Notes: generated by a model from the sequence alone, not told the origin. A DNA stretch of 12,777 nucleotides from Nitrosomonadaceae bacterium (GCA_947471695.1 CANIWY010000021.1:1-12777), one strand, 5' to 3'; counted from the first letter of the stretch, positions 1 through 7,129 are shown. A program made the numbers and translations.

Positions 1-291
1 AGCGTATAACTCGGTCTTCCATGTATATGCCGGTCCCAACAACTCAAGTCCAGCGAAAGTGGTAACAAGCTTCATCGCAGATGCGGGATTCATCGCCGTA
101 TTGGCATTGATAGTAATCACCGGTTGAGCTGCTCCGATTTCATGCACGTAGATAGCTGTGGAAGACTCGGGGATGCCCGCTTGCTTGAGTATCTGGACGA
201 TAGGGCCCGGCAGATTTTGTGCGGTAGCAGACACCGATACAACAGAAAATACAAAGAAATGGAGGGCCACAGCTAGGGTAGGCCTGATCAT
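1..291 (-). CDS. dacB: D-alanyl-D-alanine carboxypeptidase/endopeptidase (PBP4, peptidase S13), N-terminal part, cut by window edge
   Basis: The first 97 codons of a minus-strand gene that continues past base 1. The N-terminus MIRPTLAV then a hydrophobic stretch up to about residue 24 looks like a Sec signal peptide, with likely cleavage near ATA/QN, so the product should be periplasmic. Residues 69-74 read PASAMK. S71-xx-K74 matches the nucleophile motif of penicillin-binding proteins, and the following LVTTFAGLELLGPAYTWKT is typical of the S13 (DacB/PBP4) family, which trims or opens peptidoglycan peptides. The SxN and KTG motifs would lie outside the window and cannot be checked. The ATG at 289-291 starts only 2 nt after the stop of the upstream nuclease gene, and I see no clear Shine-Dalgarno, so translation may depend on coupling. 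Family assignment is fairly secure; activity is inferred. Confidence 0.85.
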   Translation of the reverse strand, partial: MIRPTLAVALHFFVFSVVSVSATAQNLPGPIVQILKQAGIPESSTAIYVHEIGAAQPVITINANTAMNPASAMKLVTTFAGLELLGPAYTWKTELYA

Positions 292-293
292 AT

Positions 294-1697
294 TCAGAAT
301 GTAACCGATGTCAGTTGCGCAGGAAGGCTCACCTGCCAATGTAAACTTTGTTGGATCACTTCAGCCAGGGCGGCAGCATTGCTCGATTCACCATGCACCA
401 CAAAGGTCTGATCTGGGGGGGCAACAAAATGTCCCAGCCAGGTCATCAAGCCTGCCTGGTCAGCATGAGCCGAGAGGCCCCCGATGGTGTATATATCGGC
501 CCGTACGGGTATATCCTGACCAAAAATTTTCACGTGGTTGACCCGGTCGACTAGCCTTCGTCCTAATGTCCCTTCGGCCTGGAATCCGGTAATGAGAATG
601 CTGCACTCAGGTCTGCTCAGATTGTATTTAAGATGATGCTTGATGCGGCCAGCATCACACATACCGCTGGCGGAGATGATGATCGCGCCATGCTGAACAT
701 TATTGAGCCGCATAGACTCTTCAACATCTTGCACAAAGTGAATGCGAGGCTTTCCCGCGCTCTGGGTTAACCACTGCATTGTGTTAACAGCCTCCTTGTC
801 GAGCAGTTTCATATGTTTCAGAGTGATGTCGGTTGCAGCCAGCGCCATGGGCGAGTCCACATAAATATCCATCTCTCCGAGCTTGCCCTGTCGGTAGAGA
901 TCGATTAGCAGAAACAGAAGATCCTGAGCGCGTCCTACGGCGAAAGAGGGGACGATTACATTCCCGCCTTTTCGCTGCAAGGTATCGTTGACGACATGCA
1001 CCAGTTCATCTAACGTGTCCTTCATGTTCCGATGCAAACGGTTGCCATAGGTTGACTCTACCAGCAGCACATCGGCCTGCTGAATCGGGGTGGGGTCGTG
1101 CACGATAGGATGGCCAAGCTGTCCCAGATCACCGGAGAACACCAGTTTCTTGTGACCTTCATTGGTTCTTACCCACACCTCGATGATGGCCGATCCCAAG
1201 ATGTGGCCGGCATCGCGGAAAATGCAGCGCACTGATGGGTGAGGGCTGATCTCTACATCATAATCGACGCCCTTTATCTGTCGGAGAAAAGCCTCGGCCT
1301 GAATGACGGTATAAAGTGGCGCGATTTCGTGGTGAGGTTTGCGTTGATCGCGATAGTCCATTTTGTTCTGCCATTCTGCTTCTTTTTCTTGAATATGAGC
1401 ACTATCCTTCAGCATCACTTGGAGCAGGTCGGCGGTTGCGGAGGTGGTATAGACGGGACCTCTAAAGCCCAGTGCTCCCAACCTGGGTAGCAACCCGGAA
1501 TGATCGATATGGGCATGAGTGAGCAGAACAAAATCGAGCTTCTCAGGGTTGAATCCAAAGGATGCGTGGTTCTTGTGATCGGCTTCGCGTCCACCCTGAA
1601 ACATGCCGCAGTCGACTAAGAAGTTCATACCGTCGGCCTCGACCAGATAGCTTGAGCCTGTGACTTCACCGGCGGCACCTAGAAAGGTGAGTCTCAT
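294..1697 (-). CDS. Beta-CASP metallo-beta-lactamase fold RNase (bacterial CPSF73-like)
   Basis: 467 aa, complete. The N-terminus MRLTFLGAAGEVTGSSYLV is the usual start of the bacterial CPSF-like branch, for example Thermus TTHA0252. Metal-binding motifs are in order: HAHIDH at 61-66, H165 in DAGHILGSA and D190 in SGDLG. The beta-CASP motifs follow: E214 in ESTYG (motif A), the His pair at 354-355 in GRIKHHL (motif B), H411 in LSAHAD (motif C), and the late metal ligand H435 in VVHGE. All expected catalytic residues are present, so this is probably an active zinc-dependent cytoplasmic endo/exoribonuclease; the RNA target is unknown. It lies 25 nt after bioA and 2 nt before dacB on the same strand. 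No good Shine-Dalgarno precedes the ATG, but homology to the family start supports it. Length is near that of family members (about 430-470 aa). It is not RNase J, which has a longer C-terminal extension. Confidence 0.9.
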   Translation of the reverse strand: MRLTFLGAAGEVTGSSYLVEADGMNFLVDCGMFQGGREADHKNHASFGFNPEKLDFVLLTHAHIDHSGLLPRLGALGFRGPVYTTSATADLLQVMLKDSAHIQEKEAEWQNKMDYRDQRKPHHEIAPLYTVIQAEAFLRQIKGVDYDVEISPHPSVRCIFRDAGHILGSAIIEVWVRTNEGHKKLVFSGDLGQLGHPIVHDPTPIQQADVLLVESTYGNRLHRNMKDTLDELVHVVNDTLQRKGGNVIVPSFAVGRAQDLLFLLIDLYRQGKLGEMDIYVDSPMALAATDITLKHMKLLDKEAVNTMQWLTQSAGKPRIHFVQDVEESMRLNNVQHGAIIISASGMCDAGRIKHHLKYNLSRPECSILITGFQAEGTLGRRLVDRVNHVKIFGQDIPVRADIYTIGGLSAHADQAGLMTWLGHFVAPPDQTFVVHGESSNAAALAEVIQQSLHWQVSLPAQLTSVTF

Positions 1698-1722
1698 GAG
1701 TAGGTGCCATTGCAGTGGATGA

Positions 1723-3033
1723 TCAGCATGAGTCTAGTGCTCGTAAAGTTCCTGTTACTAACAAGTCCATCTCCTGCTCATTGATCACATAAGGAGGCAT
1801 GAAGTAGACGGTATTCTCTAGTGGCCGCAACAGTAGTCCTTGCTTGAGCGCCGCCTGAAAAAATTTCCCAGAAAATGCGGGATCGCTTGTTTCTACTTCA
1901 AATGCCCAGATCATGCCGCAGTTACGGAAGTTCTTTACCTTGGGATGAGATGTGATTGGTTCTGACACTCGGTTGAGATACCGTGCCTTGTTGCGATTTG
2001 CAGCAATGACTCCATCCTGTTCAAAAATATCCAGCGTAGCGAGCGCAGCCCGACAGGCGAGGGCATTACCGGAATGGGTATGTGAATGCAGAAAGGCGCG
2101 AGCGGTCTCATCATGATAGAAGGCTTGGTAAACACTGTCAGTGGTCATGACCACGGATAGAGGCAAATAACCGCCGCTCAGACCTTTTGCGAGGCATAAA
2201 AAATCCGGTGCAATATCGGCCTGCTCACAGGCAAAGAGGGTTCCAGTTCGGCCGAAACCGACTGCAATTTCATCGGCGATTAGGTGTACCTGGTACCGGT
2301 CACAGATCTCACGTGCATGCTTGAGGTAATCGGAGTGATACATTCCCATGCCGGCCGCTCCTTGAATTAAGGGCTCGAGAATCAGTGCTGCCGTCTCAGT
2401 ATGGTATTTTGCTAAGAAGTCTTCAAGTTCGGCAGCAGCGCGCAGCGCGTAAACTTTAGGGGATTCTCCTTTGTCCGCATACCGCCAGTCGGGGGTGCGG
2501 ACATGGTTACTATGACGCAGCAGCGGGGAGTAGGTCTCCCTGAATAGGGCCACATCGGTGACCGCTAATGCGCCCAGAGTTTCTCCGTGGTACCCATTCT
2601 GCAGACTGATGAAGCGGGTCTTCCCTGGGTGGCCTGTGTTGTGCCAGTAATGGAAGCTCATTTTTAGTGCAATCTCTGTAGCAGATGCACCATCGCTACC
2701 GTAGAAACAATGACCAAGTTTACCCGGTACGATCTGAATCAGCCGTTCAGATAGCTGCACCACCGTTTCGTGCGTGAATCCTGCCAGCATGACATGCTCT
2801 AGCTTATCCAGTTGATCCCGGATGGCAGCATTAATGCGTGGATTGGAGTGACCGAATAAGTTGACCCACCATGAGCTAATGGCATCGAGATAGCGACCGC
2901 CATCAAAATCGTGCAGCCAGGCCCCCTCCCCTCGGGAGATGGGAACGAGTGGCAGCATTTCGTGCTGTTTCATTTGAGTGCAGGGATGCCAGACCGCATT
3001 TAGGCTGCGTTCTAATAAGTTTTTGTTGCTCAT
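1723..3033 (-). CDS. bioA: Adenosylmethionine-8-amino-7-oxononanoate aminotransferase (DAPA synthase)
   Basis: 436 aa PLP enzyme of fold type I, class III. It makes 7,8-diaminopelargonate from 8-amino-7-oxononanoate, normally with S-adenosylmethionine as amino donor, in biotin synthesis. Visible features are the N-terminal WHPCTQM at 15-21, SSWW at 53-56, the PLP phosphate-binding region YGSDGASATE at 111-120, NGYHGET at 146-152 with Y148 for ring stacking, DEIAVGFGRTG with D254 binding the PLP nitrogen and R262, the Schiff-base lysine K283 in LAKGLSGG, and R403 in LLRPLENT. Relative to E. coli BioA, Tyr17 is Cys18 and Asp147 is Glu151, so the amino donor is not certain; some relatives use lysine. 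No other bio gene is near. The gene is divergent from groES, with its ATG 33 bp from the CIRCE operator, and leads a probable three-gene transcript. No BirA-type operator was recognised. Confidence 0.93.
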   Translation of the reverse strand: MSNKNLLERSLNAVWHPCTQMKQHEMLPLVPISRGEGAWLHDFDGGRYLDAISSWWVNLFGHSNPRINAAIRDQLDKLEHVMLAGFTHETVVQLSERLIQIVPGKLGHCFYGSDGASATEIALKMSFHYWHNTGHPGKTRFISLQNGYHGETLGALAVTDVALFRETYSPLLRHSNHVRTPDWRYADKGESPKVYALRAAAELEDFLAKYHTETAALILEPLIQGAAGMGMYHSDYLKHAREICDRYQVHLIADEIAVGFGRTGTLFACEQADIAPDFLCLAKGLSGGYLPLSVVMTTDSVYQAFYHDETARAFLHSHTHSGNALACRAALATLDIFEQDGVIAANRNKARYLNRVSEPITSHPKVKNFRNCGMIWAFEVETSDPAFSGKFFQAALKQGLLLRPLENTVYFMPPYVINEQEMDLLVTGTLRALDSC

Positions 3034-3037
3034 CTAC

Positions 3038-3066
3038 TTGAAATTCCCGGGGTTAGGCACTATTAT
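3038..3066 (+). promoter_or_regulatory. groESL promoter, sigma70-type (-35 TTGAAA, -10 TATTAT)
   Basis: TTGAAA at 3038-3043 and TATTAT at 3061-3066 are separated by exactly 17 nt, with five of six matches to each consensus hexamer. Transcription should start around 3072-3075, inside the CIRCE palindrome, the classic layout for HrcA repression. With the preceding C the -35 reads CTTGAAA, which also matches the sigma32 -35 element, but no CCCCAT-like -10 lies at the proper distance, so sigma32 use is only a possibility. The -35 is four bases from the bioA start codon. Confidence 0.75.
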
Positions 3067-3092
3067 TAGCACTCGTAGGCGATGAGTGCTAA
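3066..3092. promoter_or_regulatory. CIRCE operator (HrcA binding site), perfect inverted repeat
   Basis: TTAGCACTC (3066-3074), a 9-nt spacer, and GAGTGCTAA (3084-3092) match the published CIRCE consensus with no mismatch. HrcA binds this element and represses groESL until heat shock titrates it from GroEL. The left arm begins at the last base of the -10 hexamer, so bound HrcA would block the groESL promoter. The element is symmetric and lies 33 bp from the divergent bioA start codon. hrcA itself is not in the window. Confidence 0.95.
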
Positions 3093-3185
3093 ATATGTTT
3101 TTGCAACAATCTCTCAGAGAGCCGACATAATGCATATTGGTTTTATGAGAGTTTTCATGATGTTAACTTTAAATAGGAGAGGAAT

Positions 3186-3476
3186 ATGAAAATTCGTCCG
3201 TTACATGACCGCGTTATTGTCAAGCGGCTGGAAGAAGAACGCAAGACTGCATCCGGTATTGTCATCCCAGACAGCGCTGCGGAGAAACCCGATCAAGGAG
3301 AAATTATTGCCGTGGGTAAAGGCAAAGTTGGCGACGACGGCAAGATTCGTGTATTGGATGTCAAGGTCGGCGACAAAGTGCTGTTCGGGAAATACTCTGG
3401 TCAGACGGTTAAGGTCGATGGGGTAGAGCTCCTGGTGATGCGTGAAGAAGACATCATGGGTGTGGTTGAAGGCTAG
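3186..3476 (+). CDS. groES: Co-chaperonin GroES (Hsp10)
   Basis: 96 aa, the usual length. It begins MKIRPLHDRVIVKRLEEE and carries the mobile loop at about 17-32 with the hydrophobic tripeptide IVI at 25-27 that docks onto GroEL. The roof loop region KGKVGDDGK and the C-terminal REEDIMGVVEG are typical. Seven copies form the lid of the GroEL chamber in the cytosol. The start is fixed by a strong Shine-Dalgarno, AGGAGAGG at 3175-3182, four bases ahead of the ATG. The gene follows the CIRCE-controlled promoter by a leader of about 110 nt and is 51 nt upstream of groEL, with which it is surely co-transcribed. The sequence looks intact and ordinary. Confidence 0.98.
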   Translation: MKIRPLHDRVIVKRLEEERKTASGIVIPDSAAEKPDQGEIIAVGKGKVGDDGKIRVLDVKVGDKVLFGKYSGQTVKVDGVELLVMREEDIMGVVEG

Positions 3477-3527
3477 TCCTGTCAGTGACCACCATAAATA
3501 ATATTTCTAGAATTTAGGAGAAAGATC

Positions 3528-5177
3528 ATGGCAGCAAAAGACGTGAAATTCGGTGATTCAGCCCGTCACAAGATGGTGGCCGGGGTTAATATTCTGGCTG
3601 ACGCAGTCAAAGTCACCTTGGGGCCTAAGGGACGGAACGTAGTCTTAGAGCGTTCTTACGGTGCACCTACCATAACAAAGGACGGTGTCTCAGTAGCAAA
3701 AGAGATCGAACTGAAAGATAGGTTTGAGAATATGGGTGCGCAGATGCTGAAGGAAGTCGCGAGCAAGACTTCTGATGTGGCCGGTGATGGTACTACCACC
3801 GCGACCGTACTAGCGCAATCCATCATTAAGGAGGGGATGAAGTTTGTCGCCGCAGGAATGAACCCGATGGATTTGAAGCGCGGGATCGACAAGGCTGTGA
3901 CTGCGACGGTTGCAGAGTTGAAAAGACTCTCCAAGCCCTGTACGACGGGCAAAGAAATCGCACAGGTGGGCAGCATCTCCGCCAACTCGGATACTGAAAT
4001 TGGCAGGATTATTGCAGACGCCATGGAGAAGGTTGGTAAGGAAGGCGTCATTACAGTTGAAGATGGTTCCGGATTGGAAAACGAGCTGGAATTGGTCGAG
4101 GGGATGCAGTTTGATCGGGGTTATCTCTCCCCCTACTTCATCAACAATCCAGATAGACAGATCGCATTACTGGAGAGTCCTTTCATCTTGTTGCACGATA
4201 AGAAAATTTCTAATATCCGTGAATTACTGCCGGTGCTGGAGCAAGTGGCCAAGGCCGGAAAGCCGCTATTGATCATCGCTGAAGATGTCGATGGAGAAGC
4301 ACTTGCCACTCTGGTTGTAAATAACATCCGCGGCATTCTTAAGACTTGCGCAGTCAAAGCACCGGGCTTCGGTGATCGCCGTAAGGCCATGCTAGAAGAT
4401 ATCGCCATACTGACCGGTGGTACCGTGATTGCTGAAGAGGTCGGTTTAACTTTGGAGAAGATAACACTTAAGGATCTGGGGCAGGCCAAGCGCATCGAAG
4501 TGGGCAAGGAAGAGACCACCGTCATTGATGGTGCGGGCGATGTCAAGACCATTAAGAACCGGGTCAAGCAGATACGCTCTCAGATTGAAGCAGCCACCAG
4601 CGATTACGACAAGGAGAAACTGCAAGAGCGGGTAGCGAAGCTTGCCGGTGGGGTTGCGCTGATTAAGGTCGGTGCCGCTACTGAAGTCGAAATGAAGGAG
4701 AAGAAGGCACGTGTGGAAGATGCCTTGCATGCAACCCGTGCCGCGGTAGAAGAGGGCATAGTCGCAGGCGGTGGCGTTGCTTTACTGCGTGCGCGTACTG
4801 CGGTGGCTAAAATCAAGGGTGATAATCATGATCAAGATTCCGGGATCAAGATTGTTCTGCGTGCTCTCGAAGAACCACTTCGTCAGATTGTGACCAACTG
4901 TGGAGATGAGCCCTCAGTCGTGATCAATAAAGTGGTCGAAGGTAAGGGTAACTTTGGTTACAACGCTGCTACCGGTGAATACGGAGACATGGTGGAGATG
5001 GGTGTTCTGGATCCGACTAAGGTCACGCGTTACGCTCTACAAAATGCGGCTTCGGTCGCAAGCTTAATGCTGACTACTGATGCAATGGTGGCAGAACTTC
5101 CTAAGGAAGATGCTGGCGGCGGGGCTGGTGGTATGGGCGGCGGCGGCATGGGTGGCATGGGCGGGATGGATATGTAA
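3528..5177 (+). CDS. groEL: Chaperonin GroEL (Hsp60)
   Basis: 549 aa, full length. This is the ATP-driven double-ring chaperonin that folds proteins with GroES. Key residues match E. coli numbering: the P-loop-like LGPKGRN at 31-37, D52 in TKDGV, D87 in AGDGTTT and catalytic D398 in VEDALHATRAAVEEG. The apical domain spans roughly 190-375. The C-terminus ends in a Gly/Met tail of GGM type (about 531-549), as in standard cytosolic GroELs. AGGAGA at 3516-3521, six bases before the ATG, is a good ribosome binding site. The gene is second in the HrcA/CIRCE operon and is closed by a strong terminator 30 nt downstream. Nothing suggests a specialised paralogue: both the catalytic Asp and the tail are present. 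Confidence 0.99.
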   Translation: MAAKDVKFGDSARHKMVAGVNILADAVKVTLGPKGRNVVLERSYGAPTITKDGVSVAKEIELKDRFENMGAQMLKEVASKTSDVAGDGTTTATVLAQSIIKEGMKFVAAGMNPMDLKRGIDKAVTATVAELKRLSKPCTTGKEIAQVGSISANSDTEIGRIIADAMEKVGKEGVITVEDGSGLENELELVEGMQFDRGYLSPYFINNPDRQIALLESPFILLHDKKISNIRELLPVLEQVAKAGKPLLIIAEDVDGEALATLVVNNIRGILKTCAVKAPGFGDRRKAMLEDIAILTGGTVIAEEVGLTLEKITLKDLGQAKRIEVGKEETTVIDGAGDVKTIKNRVKQIRSQIEAATSDYDKEKLQERVAKLAGGVALIKVGAATEVEMKEKKARVEDALHATRAAVEEGIVAGGGVALLRARTAVAKIKGDNHDQDSGIKIVLRALEEPLRQIVTNCGDEPSVVINKVVEGKGNFGYNAATGEYGDMVEMGVLDPTKVTRYALQNAASVASLMLTTDAMVAELPKEDAGGGAGGMGGGGMGGMGGMDM

Positions 5178-5207
5178 AGCATGCCACTTGCCTTCGGCTA
5201 GGTATGC

Positions 5208-5239
5208 AAAAAGAACCCCGCCTCGGCGGGGTTCTTTTT
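5208..5239 (+). terminator. Intrinsic terminator of groESL
   Basis: AAAAAGAACCCCGCC (5208-5222), a TC loop, and GGCGGGGTTCTTTTT (5225-5239) form a perfect 15-bp inverted repeat, in practice a 14-bp stem with a CTCG tetraloop, followed by T5. The A-tract on the left makes it potentially bidirectional. It begins 30 nt after the groEL stop and should isolate groESL from hpnD. Confidence 0.95.
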
Positions 5240-5270
5240 GGGACGAGTAGGTCGAAGAATTTAGAATTCA

Positions 5271-5299
5271 TTTACACACCATGCGTAAATTCCTGTAAA
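5271..5299 (+). promoter_or_regulatory. Possible promoter for hpnD
   Basis: In the 184-bp gap after the groEL terminator, TTTACA (5271-5276) and TGTAAA (5294-5299) are spaced by 17 nt, with five and four matches to the sigma70 hexamers. hpnD must have its own promoter because of the upstream terminator, but this is only the best candidate by eye. The rest of the gap holds a small ACTCA/TGAGT hairpin (near 5318-5331) and no recognisable gene. Confidence 0.25.
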
Positions 5300-5423
5300 T
5301 TGTTCGCCGTTTGGGGACTCATTGGTGAGTGAGTAGATGGGTGTCCGCCATTACAGAATCTCCCGAAGGTCTTTCAGTTTCCCTAGTCGTTTAAAGACAG
5401 CCCTTTCTCCAGAATAATTGCAT

Positions 5424-6269
5424 ATGACCCCTGACCAGTATTGCCAGCAGAAAGCTGTTCAGAGTGGATCCAGTTTCTATTACAGCTTCCTCTATCTCCC
5501 GCTCGAGAAACGTCGTGCCATTACTGCACTCTATGCATTTTGCAGAGAGGTAGATGATGTCGTAGACGAGTGCACCGATCCGACTGTGGCGACCGCAAAG
5601 CTCGCATGGTGGCGACAAGAGGTCGGTTCTATCTTCAGTAAAGAGCGGGGTGTTAATCCCAGCCACCCAGTAACAAAGGCACTGGCGGGCGTGGCCCCAT
5701 CGTTTAATCTCACTGCTGAACGGTTGAATGAAATCATCGACGGGATGGAAATGGATCTGAACTATAACCGTTATACTGATTTCAATACCCTACGTCGTTA
5801 CTGCTATCATGTGGCGAGCGTGGTGGGCCTTTGCTCGGTCGAGATTTTTGGCTATCGTAATGTCACTACCCTGAAGTATGCGCAAGATTTAGGTCTTGCT
5901 TTCCAACTCACCAATATCATCCGCGATGTGGGCGAGGATGCGCGACGCAATCGCATTTATCTGCCTCAGGATGATCTTGTTCGTTTCGGTGTGTCTGAGG
6001 AGGACATACTGCAATCTCGTGAGAGTGACAATTTCAAGCGTTTGATGGAGTTTCAGATTGAACGTGCGGAGAGCTACTATGAGAGTGCATTTGCGGCACT
6101 GTCAGATGAAGACCGCAAGAGTCAACTCTCTGGCATCATCATGGCGTCGATCTACCGTACCCTGCTACAGGAGATCAAGAAAGACGGATGCCATGTCATG
6201 CAGCATCGCATCAGTCTCACACCGGTTCGTAAGTTGTGGCTGGCATGGAAGACCTGGATCAAGGGATAG
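5424..6269 (+). CDS. hpnD: Presqualene diphosphate synthase-like, squalene/phytoene synthase family
   Basis: 281 aa from the ATG at 5424, which fits the family start MTPDQYCQQK; an upstream in-frame TTG at 5418 is possible but unlikely. The two Asp-rich motifs that bind diphosphate-Mg are intact: DDVVDE at 44-49 and RDVGED at 167-172, and the latter is followed by ARRNRIYLP as in trans-isoprenyl head-to-head synthases. The N-terminal SGSSFYYSFLYLP and the overall length match HpnD, which condenses two farnesyl diphosphates to presqualene diphosphate for squalene and hopanoid synthesis. HpnC, phytoene synthase and classical squalene synthase are related alternatives. The usual partners hpnC and hpnE are not adjacent; an SDR gene follows after about 50 nt. 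The Shine-Dalgarno is weak. The enzyme is expected to be membrane-associated by function, without a clear transmembrane segment. Confidence 0.85.
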   Translation: MTPDQYCQQKAVQSGSSFYYSFLYLPLEKRRAITALYAFCREVDDVVDECTDPTVATAKLAWWRQEVGSIFSKERGVNPSHPVTKALAGVAPSFNLTAERLNEIIDGMEMDLNYNRYTDFNTLRRYCYHVASVVGLCSVEIFGYRNVTTLKYAQDLGLAFQLTNIIRDVGEDARRNRIYLPQDDLVRFGVSEEDILQSRESDNFKRLMEFQIERAESYYESAFAALSDEDRKSQLSGIIMASIYRTLLQEIKKDGCHVMQHRISLTPVRKLWLAWKTWIKG

Positions 6270-6317
6270 CCTTAGGGTCCTTCCAGTTAAAAATTTCCCC
6301 TCACCGTGGCGGACTCC

Positions 6318-7070
6318 ATGACGATGAGTAACTTGACAAAATACCAACCACCAAAAGATCTGCTCAAGGACCGCGTCATTCTGATCACGGGTGCAGGTCA
6401 GGGCATGGGTCGCGCCGCAGCCCTGGCCTATGCGGTTCATGGCGCCACTGTTATCTTGCATGGACGAAAGGTCGAAAAGTTAGAAAGCGTCTATGATGAG
6501 ATCGAGGTTTTAAGAGGGACGCAGGCCGCGATTTTCCCGCTTGACCTTGAGAAGGCCACGGACCAAGATTTTGCCGAACTGGCTCAGTCCATCAAGCTGC
6601 AATTAGGGAGACTGGATGGGATACTACACAATGCAGCGCTGGTTTTTGGTTTGGCCCCACTGGCGAATCAGACACTTGAACAATGGCTGACCATGCTGCG
6701 AGTCAACCTAGCTGCACCTTTCTCGCTGACGAGAGCATGCTTACCGCTATTGAAAATGGCTGCTGATGCCAGTGTTGTCATGACCTCGGATACTCATGGA
6801 CATGCCCCGGCTGCGTATTGGGGTGGTTTTGCAGTGGCTAAGGCGGGGGTGGAGGCGCTGGTAAAAATTCAGGCGCAGGAGTGGGAGATACTGCCGAACC
6901 TGCGCATCAATACCTTAATTCCAGGGCCGGTACACACCCCCCAACGTAGCAAGACCCACCCAGGAGAGGCTAAGCATAATCTGCCTCAGCCGCATGATCT
7001 GATGACGCCTTACCTGTATCTCATAGGGCCAGATAGCAAAGGGGTTAGTGGCGAGACCTTCTTCTGTTAG
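6318..7070 (+). CDS. YciK-like short-chain dehydrogenase with altered catalytic residues
   Basis: About 250 aa from the ATG at 6318; starts at 6306 (GTG) or 6324 (ATG) are also possible, and GGCGGA at 6309-6314 slightly favours an ATG. The N-terminal YQPPKDLLKDRVILITGAG resembles E. coli YciK (YQPKQDLLNDRIILVTGAS). The Rossmann motif TGAGQGMG (24-31), the NADP-type HGR after beta-2, HNAA (104-107) and N130 are present. At the active site the YxxxK motif reads FAVAK (F171, K175), and the residue 13 before it, normally catalytic Ser, is D158 in MTSDTHG. Ordinary dehydrogenase chemistry is therefore doubtful, although S157 and Y167 are nearby. The C-terminus ends early at GETFFC. The gene lies 48 nt after hpnD and is probably co-transcribed. 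YciK function is itself unclear, and a role in lipid synthesis is only a guess. Confidence 0.8.
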   Translation: MTMSNLTKYQPPKDLLKDRVILITGAGQGMGRAAALAYAVHGATVILHGRKVEKLESVYDEIEVLRGTQAAIFPLDLEKATDQDFAELAQSIKLQLGRLDGILHNAALVFGLAPLANQTLEQWLTMLRVNLAAPFSLTRACLPLLKMAADASVVMTSDTHGHAPAAYWGGFAVAKAGVEALVKIQAQEWEILPNLRINTLIPGPVHTPQRSKTHPGEAKHNLPQPHDLMTPYLYLIGPDSKGVSGETFFC

Positions 7071-7087
7071 GGGTCTACCGGGTAAGG

Positions 7088-7116
7088 CTGCGATGAAGGG
7101 GATAAGAAGGTATAAT
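7088..7116 (+). promoter_or_regulatory. Promoter of tRNA-Leu
   Basis: An exact consensus -10 box, TATAAT, lies at 7111-7116, fourteen bases before the mature tRNA. At 17-nt spacing the -35 position reads CTGCGA (7088-7093), a weak match, which is common for strong tRNA promoters that rely on upstream elements. The start would be near 7123, leaving a short 5' leader for RNase P. Confidence 0.6.
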
Positions 7117-7129
7117 TAAACGATGTCGC

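Noticed and set aside
308..554. Plus-strand small open frames opposite the nuclease gene
   Set aside because: They overlap a complete, motif-verified minus-strand gene and show no family likeness.
3034..3185. BirA operator ahead of bioA
   Set aside because: No pair resembling TTGTAAACC and GGTTTACAA at the right spacing was found; the only clear operator there is CIRCE.
4133..4567. Minus-strand open frame of 144 codons inside groEL
   Set aside because: It is antisense to a certain groEL; its composition is what the complementary strand of groEL codons would give.
5113..5174. GGC/ATG-rich repeat as a mobile or microsatellite repeat
   Set aside because: It encodes the normal Gly-Gly-Met tail of GroEL.
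5391..5666. Open frame of 91 codons on the minus strand with CxxC-like cysteines
   Set aside because: It lies opposite the hpnD start, has no recognisable family or ribosome binding site, and hpnD has intact motifs in the other strand.
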